64,000 bases of DNA from Streptomyces sp. NBC_00457 (GCF_036014015.1 NZ_CP107905.1:1240001-1304000), one strand, 5' to 3'; shown: positions 30,111 through 38,918, counted from the stretch's first letter. Numbers and translations are program-made. Notes: generated from the sequence alone by a model not told the origin.

Positions 30111-30857
30111 TCACATGTATCGACCACCGGTCACCTCGAGAACCGCTCCGGTGATGTAGCTCGCCATGCCGGAGGCGAGGAAGAGGACCGCCTGGGCGAC
30201 CTCGGCGGGCTCGCCCGCGCGGTTCATCGGGATCTCGGCGAGCTTGGCGTCCCAGGCGGCCTGCGGCATGGCCTCGGTCATGGCCGTACGGATCAGCCCG
30301 GGCTGGACGGCGTTGACGCGGATGCCGGCGCGGGCCAGTTCCTTGGCGGAGGCCTTGGTGAGGCCGACGAGGCCTGCTTTGGCGGCGCTGTAGTTGGTCT
30401 GGCCGAAGTTGCCGACCTTGCCGGCGATCGAGGAGATGTTGACGATGCTGCCGCCCACGCCGTGCGCGCGCATCGACTCGGCCGCGAACCGGGTGCCGTT
30501 CCAGGCGCCCGTGAGGTGGACGTCGACGACGGCGCGGAAGTCGGCGATCTGCATCTTGCGCAGGGTCGCGTCCCGGGTGATGCCGGCGTTGTTGATCATC
30601 ACGCCGACGGGCCCGAAGATGTCGGCGCAGTGCGCGACGAGGGCGGCGACCTCGTCCTCGTCCGTGACATCGCAGCGCAGGGAGGTGGCGGCGACGCCGT
30701 TCTTGGTGAGGCGCTCGGCCGCCTCGGCCGCCGCGTCCTCGTTGATGTCGCCGAGGACCACCGACGCACCCGCGCTGCCGAGCACACCGGCGATCTCGAA
30801 GCCGATGCCCTGTGCGCCACCGGTGATCACCGCGCTACGGCCGTCCAGCAGTCCCAT
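30111..30857 (-). CDS. FabG-like short-chain dehydrogenase/reductase
   Basis: A 248-residue SDR with [22 protein letters not shown] and catalytic YSAAK, closely resembling FabG and 3-hydroxyacyl-CoA dehydrogenases. An Asp follows the second strand (VVLGDIN), suggesting NAD. As first gene of an operon with two thiolases it probably makes the 3-oxoacyl-CoA they cleave. The start ATG at 30857 lies 33 nt from the shared 19-mer promoter element. Confidence 0.93.
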   Translation of the reverse strand: MGLLDGRSAVITGGAQGIGFEIAGVLGSAGASVVLGDINEDAAAEAAERLTKNGVAATSLRCDVTDEDEVAALVAHCADIFGPVGVMINNAGITRDATLRKMQIADFRAVVDVHLTGAWNGTRFAAESMRAHGVGGSIVNISSIAGKVGNFGQTNYSAAKAGLVGLTKASAKELARAGIRVNAVQPGLIRTAMTEAMPQAAWDAKLAEIPMNRAGEPAEVAQAVLFLASGMASYITGAVLEVTGGRYM

Positions 30858-30889
30858 GCCCGCCCGTCCCCTGGCTCGACGCTATTCCA

Positions 30890-30908
30890 CTTAAATAGAT
30901 AACCTATT
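30890..30908. promoter_or_regulatory. Shared 19-bp promoter element, copy 1
   Basis: CTTAAATAGATAACCTATT, containing AATAG-ATAAC-CTATT inverted arms, lies between the divergent SDR (30857) and acyl-CoA dehydrogenase (30962). The identical 19-mer occurs at 62658-62676. Probable operator of a cluster regulator, overlapping the promoter. Confidence 0.7.
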
Positions 30909-30961
30909 ACGCTGAAAGTATCAATAAGGCGAGCCCCCGTCCGCGAGAGGAGACAGCGCAG

Positions 30962-32179
30962 GTGGACATCACTTATCCCCCGGAGACCCAGGCGTTCCGG
31001 AGCGAGGTCAAGGCGTTCCTCGCGGACGCCCTTCCGGCCGACTGGCACGGCATCGGCGCCCTCGACGAGGAGGCCGCGTGGGCCTTCGCCCGCGACTGGC
31101 GGGGGCGGCTCGCGGAGCGCGGCTACCTCTCGCTCACCTGGCCCGAGGAGTACGGCGGCCTCGGTCTCTCCAAGCTCCACCAGGTCGTCCTGATGGAGGA
31201 ACTGGCGCTGGCGGGCGTGCCGTTCGGGCTGCCGCAGGACACGTTCGGCGTGAAGATGCTGGCGAACACCCTGCTGCGCTGGGGCACGGAGGAGCAGAAG
31301 AGCCACTTCCTGCCGCGCATCCTCAGCGGCGAGGACACCTGGTGCCAGGGCTACTCCGAGCCGGACGCGGGCTCGGACCTCGCCTCGCTCACCACCAGGG
31401 CCGTACGGGAGGGCGACGAGTGGGTGATCGACGGCCAGAAGGTGTGGACCTCGGGCGCCCACCACTGCGACTGGATCTTCGTCCTGGCCCGCACGGACCG
31501 CGACGCCCCCAAGCACCGCGGCATCTCCTTCCTCCTCGTCCCCCTCGACCAACCCGGGGTCGAGGTCCGCCCGTTTCGCATGATGAGCGGCCAGCTCCAC
31601 TTCAACGAGGTCTTCTTCACCGGCGCCCGCACCCGGGCCGACCTCGTCGTGGGCGGCGTCGACAACGGCTGGACGGTCGCCCAGAGCCTGCTGGGCGTGG
31701 AGCGCGGGGAGGAGGCCGCGACCAACCCGATCCTCTTCAAGGCCGAGGTCGAGCGCCTCGTCGAACTCGCCCGCCAGTACGGCAAGGACCAGGATCCCGT
31801 CGTACGGCAGCGCATCGCCTGGTGCTGGTCCAAGGTCGAGATCATGCGCTTCCTCGGCTACCGCATCCTCACCGGCTGGCTGAAGGGCGCCGAGCCCGGC
31901 CCGGAGTCGTCGATCGCCAAGCTGTACTGGAGCGAGTACCACACCGAGGTCACCGACCTGGCGATGGACATCATGGGCCTCCACGCCCAGGTCCCACAGG
32001 GCCGCCCACCCCTACGCACCTACCGCACCGACGACCCCGGCGCCGCGAACTCCTCGGCATCCTGGTCGACGACGTACCTCATCGCCCGCTCGGGCACGAT
32101 CTACGCAGGAACGTCCCAGGTACAGCGGAACATCCTCGCGGAGCGGGTACTGGGGCTACCGAGAGAACCGAGGGTGTAG
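30962..32179 (+). CDS. Acyl-CoA dehydrogenase
   Basis: A 405-residue flavoprotein that introduces a 2,3 double bond in an acyl-CoA. Motifs include WPEEYGGLGLS, the FAD-binding GYSEPDAGSDLASL, and the C-terminal GTIYAGTSQVQRNILAERVL. The region where the catalytic base Glu normally sits before that motif lacks an obvious Glu, as in one subunit of the heteromeric steroid-type dehydrogenases, so it may need a partner such as the product of 53301. GTG at 30962 follows GAGAGGAG. Single gene, divergent from the SDR-thiolase operon. Confidence 0.92.
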   Translation: MDITYPPETQAFRSEVKAFLADALPADWHGIGALDEEAAWAFARDWRGRLAERGYLSLTWPEEYGGLGLSKLHQVVLMEELALAGVPFGLPQDTFGVKMLANTLLRWGTEEQKSHFLPRILSGEDTWCQGYSEPDAGSDLASLTTRAVREGDEWVIDGQKVWTSGAHHCDWIFVLARTDRDAPKHRGISFLLVPLDQPGVEVRPFRMMSGQLHFNEVFFTGARTRADLVVGGVDNGWTVAQSLLGVERGEEAATNPILFKAEVERLVELARQYGKDQDPVVRQRIAWCWSKVEIMRFLGYRILTGWLKGAEPGPESSIAKLYWSEYHTEVTDLAMDIMGLHAQVPQGRPPLRTYRTDDPGAANSSASWSTTYLIARSGTIYAGTSQVQRNILAERVLGLPREPRV

Positions 32180-32189
32180 ATCCGGGGTT

Positions 32190-32281
32190 CGCTGGCGCCC
32201 CGATAGAGGCGCGGGGCTGTGTTAATTTGCGGCTCCGCCGCGTGGGCGCGACCAGCCCCCACCGCCCCGCAGCCAGCGAAC
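32190..32281. repeat. Dispersed intergenic repeat, copy 3 (long form)
   Basis: Begins with the hairpin GCGCCCC-GATA-GAGGCGC (32195-32212, one mismatch) and includes TGCGGCTCCGCCGCGTGGGC and CCAGCCCCCACCG. It is the inverted counterpart of copy 1 and lies between the convergent dehydrogenase and DUF2889 genes. Confidence 0.75.
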
Positions 32282-32297
32282 AACCCTACCGGCGCAG

Positions 32298-32870
32298 CTA
32301 ACGCCCCTCGAACGCTTCAACCTCCGGCACCGGCACCGGCCCCTCCCCCGGCCGCCACCCCGCATCCAACTTCCGCAGCCCCACACCGTCCGGCGCCCAG
32401 ATATGGCAGCTGTTCAGGACGCCGGCGGTGGAGCGCGGACCATGAGACGGCCGCCCCGAATCCCGCCGCCGCGCATTCGCCGAGATCGCGGCCTGCACAA
32501 CGGCGGGCCCCAGCGCACGGGCAAGCTCGTACAGATGAGTGCAGCCCGAGATCCCCCGAAACCGCCCCTGGATCGCCCGATTGAACCCCGCGGCCACACT
32601 CAACCCGACCAGACCCTCGAACGCCGGGACGATCAGCGGGCATTCGGCATGCGGAAACGTCCGCATGTCCGCGTCGGCCCCCACGATGACCATGTCCGCG
32701 AGCCGAACCCGCACCGCCAGCACCATCCGGTGGACCGTCGCGGCCGACGCGTCCTCCCGCGGCCGTACGTCGGCCAGTTCCGCCTCGACGGACAGCTCGG
32801 CGCCGTCGTCCTCCTCGTAGGCGCTGATGGTGATCGTGCGACGGTGCAGCGGCAGCTCCGCGCGGGTCAC
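32298..32870 (-). CDS. DUF2889 family protein
   Basis: A 190-residue protein matching what I recall of the DUF2889 family, often found beside aromatic or steroid catabolic genes. Conserved-looking parts are the LHRRTITISAYEEDDG start, a His/Cys-bearing FPHAECPLIVPAFEGLVGLS, RFRGISGCTHLYELARALGP and a terminal SCHIWAPDGVGLRKL. No enzyme function is established. The GTG at 32870 overlaps the crotonase stop by 4 nt, so it is coupled to that gene. His, Cys and acidic residues in the blocks hint at a metal site, which is speculation. Confidence 0.75.
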   Translation of the reverse strand: MTRAELPLHRRTITISAYEEDDGAELSVEAELADVRPREDASAATVHRMVLAVRVRLADMVIVGADADMRTFPHAECPLIVPAFEGLVGLSVAAGFNRAIQGRFRGISGCTHLYELARALGPAVVQAAISANARRRDSGRPSHGPRSTAGVLNSCHIWAPDGVGLRKLDAGWRPGEGPVPVPEVEAFEGR

Positions 32871-33655
32871 GACGCCGCCTCGCCCAGCGCGGCGAACTCC
32901 GGCTCCCGTCGCTCGATGAAGCTGCGCACGCCCTCCCGGTAGTCGGGGGCGCGTTTCGCCGTGGCCAGCAGCGCGGCCGCGCTGTCCCGGCTCGCCACGA
33001 AGCTCCGCGCCTGGTCGTCGGCGAGCTGCCGCTTGATCAGGGACATCGCGTACGGGCTGGCGGAGCGGGCGAGTTCGGTGGCGTACGCGAGTGCCGTCGG
33101 GAGCAGTTCCTCCGGCTCGACGAGACGGTTGACCAGGCCCATCGCCAGCGCCTCCGGCCCCTCGATCCGGCGCGAGGACAGCAGCAGATCGCTGGCGTTC
33201 CCGTAGCCGACCAGCCGGGGCAGGATCCAGGACACCCCGTCCTCCGCGACCAGCCCGCGCGCACTGAACGCGGCGGCGAACCGGGCGCCCGGCACGGCGA
33301 ACCGCACGTCGCACATCAGCGCCTGGTTGAAGCCGATACCGGCGCAGGCACCGTTGATCGCGGCCACGACGGGCTTCGGGAAGGTCATCGGCCGGGTGCG
33401 CGGCGGCAGCTGATCGGTCGGCCACGGCTTGGCCCCGGAGGACGCCCCGTCGAGCACGCTCATGTCCATCCCGGGGCAGAAGCTGCGCCCTGCGCCGGTG
33501 AGGACCACGGCCCGTACGCCGGGATCGGACTCGGCGCGGTCGAACAGCTCGTTGTAGAGCAGCTCCATCTCCAGGGTCCAGGCGTTGTGCCGCTCGGGCC
33601 GGTTGAGGGTCAGCAGCATGACCCCGTCGTCGGTGAGGTCGGAGAGGATCACCAT
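32867..33655 (-). CDS. Enoyl-CoA hydratase/isomerase family protein (crotonase)
   Basis: A 262-residue crotonase. The oxyanion-hole blocks are RSFCPGMDMSVL and GACAGIGFNQALMCDVRFA; only the second usual acid is evident (Glu in RGLVAEDGVSWILPR), while the first Glu position reads Gln/Ala. This pattern is common in isomerases and in hydrolase or lyase members, so plain hydration is not certain. First gene of a two-gene operon with DUF2889; its ATG at 33655 lies just beyond a perfect palindrome. Confidence 0.9.
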   Translation of the reverse strand: MVILSDLTDDGVMLLTLNRPERHNAWTLEMELLYNELFDRAESDPGVRAVVLTGAGRSFCPGMDMSVLDGASSGAKPWPTDQLPPRTRPMTFPKPVVAAINGACAGIGFNQALMCDVRFAVPGARFAAAFSARGLVAEDGVSWILPRLVGYGNASDLLLSSRRIEGPEALAMGLVNRLVEPEELLPTALAYATELARSASPYAMSLIKRQLADDQARSFVASRDSAAALLATAKRAPDYREGVRSFIERREPEFAALGEAAS

Positions 33656-33671
33656 CGCGTCTCCAAAATAG

Positions 33672-33688
33672 ATAGATGAATCATCTAT
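33672..33688. promoter_or_regulatory. Perfect 17-bp palindrome upstream of the crotonase operon
   Basis: ATAGATGA-A-TCATCTAT, 16 nt upstream of the crotonase ATG and within the divergent region shared with the GntR regulator gene (33826). It contains the TAGATRA core found at other promoters of the cluster, so it is a likely operator, perhaps for that regulator. Confidence 0.7.
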
Positions 33689-33825
33689 ATACCCAAGGGG
33701 TGGACGGACGCCAGATCCGGGTCCGCCCGACCGCGATCACCGACCCCTTGACCTGGTACCCTCGATACATTAAGCAGATTCATTTTGCTCTATACGGCAC
33801 ACATCGTCAGCGAGGAGACTCCGCC

Positions 33826-34626
33826 GTGGCCGAGGCAGCCCGCGCAGAAGCGCCCCCCATGCCCGCCCCCTCCCGCGCCCGCGTCGGACGCCAGGTGCGC
33901 GTACCGAAGACGGCCGAGCTGGTCGCCGCGCATCTGCGCCGCCAGATCGTGCGGGGCGAGCTGAAGCCCGACGACGCGCTGCCGCCGGAGTCGGGGCTGA
34001 TGGAGCAGTTCGGCATCTCCCGGCCGACCCTGCGTGAGGCCTTCCGTGTCCTGGAGTCGGAGTCGCTGATCACGGTCCGCCGCGGCGCCCACGGCGGCGC
34101 CCGGGTGAGCGCGCCGGACGCCGATGTCGCGGCCCGCTTCGCCGGTCTGATCCTCGAGTACCGCGGCGCCACCCTCGGCGACGTCTACCGCGCCGCCGCG
34201 CTCATCGAGCCGCCGTGCGCCCGCCAGCTCGCCGTCAAGCACACGGCGGACGACATCAAGCGGCTGCGTGACGCGGTGGCCGCCGAGAAGTCCGTCCTTG
34301 ACGACCCGCTCGCGCTCGTGGACGCCCAGGACGCCTTCCACGCCCTGCTGGTCGAGCTCACCGGCAACCAGACCCTGATCCTGCTGTGCGGCATGCTGCG
34401 CACCATCGTCGACCGGGCGAACGCCTCGTACACCGCGGCCGCCACGGACACCGAGACCCAGAAGGCCCAGGCCCTCAAGGGTCACCGCGCGCATGTCCGG
34501 CTGGTCGGGCTGATCGAGTCCGGCAAGGCCGACGAGGCCGAGAAGCTGTGGCAGCGGCACATCTCCAGCGCCGACGACGTGGTGAACTCGGCCGGCCCGA
34601 AGACCGTCCTCGAACTGATCGACTGA
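33826..34626 (+). CDS. GntR-family transcriptional regulator, FadR subfamily
   Basis: A 266-residue regulator. The winged helix-turn-helix is at about residues 25-95 (PKTAELVAAHLRRQIVRGEL, FGISRPTLREAFRVLESESL) and the C-terminal all-helical FCD ligand domain carries Asp/His residues typical of its metal or ligand site (DAQDAFHALLVELTGNQTL, KGHRAHVRLV). GTG at 33826 is chosen because GAGGAG lies 8 nt upstream; the frame is open to 33676. It is closely related to the regulator at 57208. Such proteins sense acyl-CoA or organic acids and probably repress parts of this cluster. Confidence 0.92.
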   Translation: MAEAARAEAPPMPAPSRARVGRQVRVPKTAELVAAHLRRQIVRGELKPDDALPPESGLMEQFGISRPTLREAFRVLESESLITVRRGAHGGARVSAPDADVAARFAGLILEYRGATLGDVYRAAALIEPPCARQLAVKHTADDIKRLRDAVAAEKSVLDDPLALVDAQDAFHALLVELTGNQTLILLCGMLRTIVDRANASYTAAATDTETQKAQALKGHRAHVRLVGLIESGKADEAEKLWQRHISSADDVVNSAGPKTVLELID

Positions 34627-34641
34627 CACCGCTCAGCCCAC

Positions 34642-35748
34642 TCAGTCCGTGAGGTCGGCCGCCAGATCGGCGACGTTCGTCATGAAGGCCGTACCGCGCC
34701 GCGAGTGGTCGTATCCGGCGAGTGGATAGCCGTTGCTCAGCAGCGCGAAGGACACCCCGGTCTCCGGGTCCATGAAGCCCAGTTGGTAGGCGGCTCCGGC
34801 GTTCCCGAAGAGCGACGGCGAGCCGGTGGACGGCAGCCCGCTGCCCGCGTCAGGTCCGGCGACGGTGACGAACAGCCCCATACTCGTACGCCGGCTGCCC
34901 CCGCCGCCGTAGACCTGGTCGCCGTAGGGATGCTCGGTCAGCCGGATCCGGGTGCCCTCGGCCACCGCCTCCGGCTTCCACAGGCCCGAGTGCTCCAGCG
35001 CCTGGAAGTACAGGGCGACATCGGCGGCGGTGGCGACGAGCGCGTGACTCGGCTCGCCCGCCGCGAGCACCTCCGGGTCGGACAGATACCAGGGACCCCA
35101 GGGGTCGGGCTTCTGGTCGTCGTCGGTGCGATCGGTGGCCGTCATCGGGGCGACCGTGCCGGGCTGTTGGTCCACCGGGACGCCCAGCTCGATCGACGAC
35201 AGGCCCAGCGGACCGACGATCCGCTCGCGGAGATGACCGGCGAAGGGCAGGCCCGTACGGCGCTCCACGATCTCCGCGATCAGCCAGGCGGCCGAGGTGA
35301 GATGGAACTGGAAGCGGCTGCCCGGCGGGTAGTCGAGCCGCCAGCGGCCGAAGGCGGCCAGCCGCTGCTCACGGTGGAGCATCTTCGGGTGGCCGAGCGG
35401 CGCGAAGGGGAAGCCGGCGGTGTGGGTGAGCACCTGCTCGACCGTCACCGCCTCTTTCCCGTTGGGCGCGAACTCCGGGATGATCGCGGCGACTTGCTCC
35501 CCGAGATCGAGCAGCCCGTCGCCGATCAGCTTCCACACCGCGCCCGCGACGATCGACCGGCCCACGGACTGCAGGATGTAGCGGGTGTCCGGCCGCGCCT
35601 CCCCCCACGTCTCGAAAGCCACCAACTTCCCCGCGTGGGCCACGGCGACCTGCGCGGACGGCAGCGGGCCGTGCTCCACCTCCAGCCTGATCCTGCGCAG
35701 CAGCACATCCAGCCGATGCGGGTCGACGCCCATGGATTCGCGTGTCAT
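34642..35748 (-). CDS. Beta-lactamase/esterase-fold protein with altered active-site motifs
   Basis: A 368-residue protein of the serine beta-lactamase / EstB-like family. The nucleophile Ser61 is kept in LQSVGRS, but the Lys of SxxK is Arg64. The YxN motif region reads FQFHLTSAAW (His149 where Tyr is usual), and the HxG/KTG region reads FGNAGAAYQLG. Other landmarks (LTHTAGFPFA, SNGYPLAGYDH) are normal. It may be a divergent esterase or a non-catalytic relative. Last gene of the operon from 39413; its ATG overlaps the CoA ligase stop (ATGA) and follows AGGAG. Confidence 0.8.
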   Translation of the reverse strand: MTRESMGVDPHRLDVLLRRIRLEVEHGPLPSAQVAVAHAGKLVAFETWGEARPDTRYILQSVGRSIVAGAVWKLIGDGLLDLGEQVAAIIPEFAPNGKEAVTVEQVLTHTAGFPFAPLGHPKMLHREQRLAAFGRWRLDYPPGSRFQFHLTSAAWLIAEIVERRTGLPFAGHLRERIVGPLGLSSIELGVPVDQQPGTVAPMTATDRTDDDQKPDPWGPWYLSDPEVLAAGEPSHALVATAADVALYFQALEHSGLWKPEAVAEGTRIRLTEHPYGDQVYGGGGSRRTSMGLFVTVAGPDAGSGLPSTGSPSLFGNAGAAYQLGFMDPETGVSFALLSNGYPLAGYDHSRRGTAFMTNVADLAADLTD

Positions 35749-37190
35749 GTCACTCTCCTGCTCAGACTGCGGCGCAGCACCTTGCCGTTGGCGTTGCGCG
35801 GCAGGTCGGCGACGAAGCTCCAGCGGACGGGGACCTTGAAGCCGGACAGCCGGGCGCGGGCGTACGCCCTGAGCGTGTCCGGGTCGGGCGGTGCGGTGGG
35901 GTCGGCGGGGACGACGAAGGCGACGACCGTCTGCCCGAGGCGGTCGTCCGGTACGCCGGTGACCGCCACGTCGGCGACATCGGGATGGGCGGCGAGGACG
36001 GTCTCCACCTCCAGTGGATGGACGTTCTCCCCGCCCCGAATGATCATGTCGGTCTGGCGCCCGGCGAGATAGAGATAGCCGTCCGCCGAGACCCGTCCCA
36101 GATCGCCGCTGCGCAGCCAGCCCGCTTCGTCGATCCGGAAGAAATGGTCCGCGCGGGCGTCGATCTCGCCGATCCCGTCCGGCCCGGGGTCCCGCACCCG
36201 CACCTCGACGCCGGGCGCCGCCCGTCCGACGGACCGCAGCAACTCCGTGCGCCCGGCGATGGCCTCGCGATGGTCGTCGGGGGTGAGCACGCTGATCGGT
36301 GAGCCCTCGGTCTGCCCGAACATGTTGAGCATCCGCACCCCGGGCATCTGCTCGTACGTCCGCCGCAGCGTGCCGGGGCGGATGGGCGCACCGCCGTACT
36401 GGAGGACGCGCAGGCTCTCGTGCCGGGCCTGCCCGGCGGCCAGCAGCGTCTCCAGCATGGCGGGGACCATGCTGGTGTGGGTGGTGCCGAGTTCGCGGAG
36501 ACGGGCCCAGCCGTCGACGGTGAACCGCGGCAGCCCGGTGATCAGCGCTCCGGCGGCGAGCGCGACGGCGATGTTGCCCAGGCCCGCGATGTGGTGGAAG
36601 GGCGCGCTGCCGCCGTAGAAGCTCTCGGCGTCCAGCGCGCAGAGTCCGCTATTGACCCGTGCACGGGCAGCGAGTCGGCGTTGGCTCATGGGGACGGGCT
36701 TGGGTGCTCCCGTCGTACCGGAGGTGTGCAGGACGGCGGCGAGTTCGTCCGGAACAGCTGTAAGTGACCTGGAGATACAAGCCAGTTCGGGTACCACGAC
36801 GGTCTTGCGGCCGGTGAGGTGGGCGACTTCGTCACCGAGATGCGCGAACTCTGCCTGTACGACCAAGACGTCGGACGTGCCCGCCGAGACCACCGCCGCG
36901 ATCTCGTACGGAGTCATCCGCACCCCGAGCGGCGCCAGGGGGTGTCCGGAGCCCGCGCCGCCGATCACCAGCGCGAGGGCGTCGGCGGAGGTGGCGATGA
37001 GGGCGGGGACGGGTTCGCCGGGAGCGAGGCCGAGTGTGTCGAGCCAGTCGGCGGCGCCGCCCGCCCGGTCGAGGAGTTCGCGTCCGGTCCAGCACTCGTC
37101 GCCGAACCGGGTGGCGGGGCGGGCGTGGTCGTAGGCGCGGTTGACCATGGCGGTCCAGGTGTCCTGCTCGACTGCGCCTGGGCGGTCCAC
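35745..37190 (-). CDS. Acyl-CoA synthetase (AMP-forming)
   Basis: A 481-residue ANL-superfamily ligase. The ATP loop is HTSGTTGAPKPVPMS, the A5 motif MFGQTEGSPIS, the hinge region SGDLGRVSADGYLYLAGRQT and the catalytic Lys is in NANGKVLRR near the end. It activates a carboxylic acid to its CoA ester to feed beta-oxidation-like steps. The N-terminal part is short, as in medium-chain or aromatic acid ligases. The GTG at 37190 lies 3 nt after the MaoC-type gene, within a compact operon. Confidence 0.92.
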   Translation of the reverse strand: MDRPGAVEQDTWTAMVNRAYDHARPATRFGDECWTGRELLDRAGGAADWLDTLGLAPGEPVPALIATSADALALVIGGAGSGHPLAPLGVRMTPYEIAAVVSAGTSDVLVVQAEFAHLGDEVAHLTGRKTVVVPELACISRSLTAVPDELAAVLHTSGTTGAPKPVPMSQRRLAARARVNSGLCALDAESFYGGSAPFHHIAGLGNIAVALAAGALITGLPRFTVDGWARLRELGTTHTSMVPAMLETLLAAGQARHESLRVLQYGGAPIRPGTLRRTYEQMPGVRMLNMFGQTEGSPISVLTPDDHREAIAGRTELLRSVGRAAPGVEVRVRDPGPDGIGEIDARADHFFRIDEAGWLRSGDLGRVSADGYLYLAGRQTDMIIRGGENVHPLEVETVLAAHPDVADVAVTGVPDDRLGQTVVAFVVPADPTAPPDPDTLRAYARARLSGFKVPVRWSFVADLPRNANGKVLRRSLSRRVT

Positions 37191-37193
37191 GGC

Positions 37194-37610
37194 TCAGGGC
37201 TCCAGGCGGGCCGTCGCGGTGCCGGTGACCACCTCGCCGCCGTCCTGGTTGACCGTGCGCAGGGAGAAGCGGGCGACCGGACCGGCCGGCGTGTCCTCGA
37301 CGGACTCGACGGTGGCCGTGGCGGTGAGGGTGTCCCCGGGCCACACCTGGGCCTTGAAGCGCACACCGAAGGTCAGCAGCGACTCGATGCCGACCCAGTC
37401 GGTGAGCACCCGTCCGGTCATGCCCATGGTGAGCATGCCGTGGGCGAAGACGCCGGGGTAGCCCGCGGTCTGCTTGGCGAACAGCTCGTCGGTGTGCAGG
37501 GGGTTGAAGTCCCCGGACGCACCCGCGTACTGGACGATCCGGGTGCGCTTCAGGTCCTCGACGAGCACGCTCTCACGGGTCTCGCCGGCCTTGATGTCGT
37601 CGACGTGCAT
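37194..37610 (-). CDS. MaoC-like (R)-enoyl-CoA hydratase, C-terminal-type subunit
   Basis: A 138-residue hot-dog protein with the hydratase 2 motif YAGASGDFNPLHTDELFAKQ: the Asp and His of DFNPLH are the catalytic pair. The FAHGMLTMG helix follows. Its start overlaps the stop of the preceding gene, which encodes the N-terminal-type half. Together they match the two-subunit hydratases (such as ChsH1/ChsH2) that hydrate bulky side-chain enoyl-CoAs, where only one subunit carries the active site. Confidence 0.88.
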   Translation of the reverse strand: MHVDDIKAGETRESVLVEDLKRTRIVQYAGASGDFNPLHTDELFAKQTAGYPGVFAHGMLTMGMTGRVLTDWVGIESLLTFGVRFKAQVWPGDTLTATATVESVEDTPAGPVARFSLRTVNQDGGEVVTGTATARLEP

Positions 37611-38050
37611 CACGAGTCCTTCCGGGTGGCGGGGCCCTCGGGGACGACGGCCACGGTCAGGGCGGTGACGACCTTCTCGCCGTCGGCGTCCCGGTATTCG
37701 GTGATCCGCTCGCTGAACAGCAGCAGCCCGGTGCGGCCCCGCTTCTCCCAGCTGCGCCCCGGCACGGTGTGCGCGTACAGGGTCTCCCCCGCGCGTACCG
37801 GGCGGTGGTACTCGAAGTGCTGCTCGGCGTGGAGTCCTCCGCCGCCCTCGGGCATCGTCCCGGGGCCGCCTCCGGAGCCGAACCACTCCTGTCCCGGCTT
37901 GGGACGCAGGTGGTACTCCGGGTCGTAGTGCGCGCTCGCCATGGCGAACGTAGGCGGCGCGAACCGCTCGTACGCCGGGTTCTCGTCGCCGATGGCGCGG
38001 GCGAACATCATGATGTGCCCGGCCTCGACGGGGAACGGCTGCCCTGTCAT
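37610..38050 (-). CDS. FAS1-like dehydratase-domain protein (N-terminal-type MaoC subunit)
   Basis: A 146-residue protein of the MaoC_dehydrat_N type: PVEAGHIMMFARAIGDENPA, RFAPPTFAMASAHYDPEYHL, HAEQHFEYHRPVRAGETLYA. The hydratase Asp/His pair is absent (it reads GDENPAYE), so this should be the non-catalytic subunit that makes room for a bulky acyl group, paired with the product of the overlapping next gene (TGATG). ATG at 38050; 18 nt after the crotonase. Confidence 0.87.
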   Translation of the reverse strand: MTGQPFPVEAGHIMMFARAIGDENPAYERFAPPTFAMASAHYDPEYHLRPKPGQEWFGSGGGPGTMPEGGGGLHAEQHFEYHRPVRAGETLYAHTVPGRSWEKRGRTGLLLFSERITEYRDADGEKVVTALTVAVVPEGPATRKDS

Positions 38051-38068
38051 GTCTCGTGGTCTCCTCGG

Positions 38069-38914
38069 TCAGTACGGCAGGAACGCGTCGCGGGTGGCGT
38101 CCTCGGGATCGAAGTCGGCGGGCAGCCCCTCGAACTTCGGCTCCCGCTTCTCCACGAAGCTCGCCACGCCCTCACGGAAGTCCGGCGACCCGGCGAAGAA
38201 CTCCATGGCCGAGTACGAGCGGGCCAGCGCCTCCTCGAACGGCCGGTCCAGATCGCCGTACACCTGATGGCGTACGACGGCCATGGCGCGCGGCGAGCAG
38301 TTGCGGGCGATGTCGCGGGCGTAGGCGCGGGCCGCGTCGAGCAGGTCCTCGGGCTCCACGACCCGGCTGACGAGCCCGAGTTCCTTCGCCTCGTCGGCGT
38401 CGAAGACCCGGCCGGAGAGCAGCAGGTCTAGGGCGTTCTCCAGGCCGATGACGCGGGGCAGGACGTACGGCATGTTGTACTCGCCCGCCAGGCCCCGGCG
38501 GGTGAAGGCGGTGGTGAAGCGGGCGCCGCGGGCGGCGAAGCGGATGTCGCAGATGAGGGCCTGGACCAGGCCGATGCCGGCGCAGGCGCCGTTGATGGCG
38601 GCGATGAGCGGCTTCGGCATGTCCCGCTTGCTGTACATCGGCACCCGGGCCTGGAGGTTGAGGGACTGGCCGGGCTGGGAGTTCTGCTCCAGCCGCTGGA
38701 CGTCCATGCCGGGGCAGAACGCCCGGCCCGACCCCGTGATGATCACGACCTTCACCGACGGGTCGTGTGCGGCCTCGTCCAGGAGCGCGAAGAAGCGGCG
38801 CTCCATGGGGATGCTCCAGGCGTTCTTGCGTTCGGGCCGGTTGAGGGTGAGGGTGGCGACTCCGTCCTCGTCGACCTCGTACAGCACCAGGTCCTGATCG
38901 GCTTGCTCGGGCAC
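38069..38914 (-). CDS. Enoyl-CoA hydratase/isomerase family protein (crotonase)
   Basis: A 281-residue crotonase closely similar in its blocks to the one at 32867: GRAFCPGMDVQRLE, GACAGIGLVQALICDIRFA and RRGLAGEYNMPYVLPRVIG, where the Glu of AGEYN is the likely acid. The first catalytic Glu is missing. C-terminal PDFREGVASFVEKREPKFEG is typical. GTG at 38914 is 4 nt past the thioesterase stop. It is the second gene of the operon that includes the paired MaoC subunits, so hydration may be done by those while this enzyme isomerises or cleaves. Confidence 0.9.
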   Translation of the reverse strand: MPEQADQDLVLYEVDEDGVATLTLNRPERKNAWSIPMERRFFALLDEAAHDPSVKVVIITGSGRAFCPGMDVQRLEQNSQPGQSLNLQARVPMYSKRDMPKPLIAAINGACAGIGLVQALICDIRFAARGARFTTAFTRRGLAGEYNMPYVLPRVIGLENALDLLLSGRVFDADEAKELGLVSRVVEPEDLLDAARAYARDIARNCSPRAMAVVRHQVYGDLDRPFEEALARSYSAMEFFAGSPDFREGVASFVEKREPKFEGLPADFDPEDATRDAFLPY

Positions 38915-38918
38915 GTCG

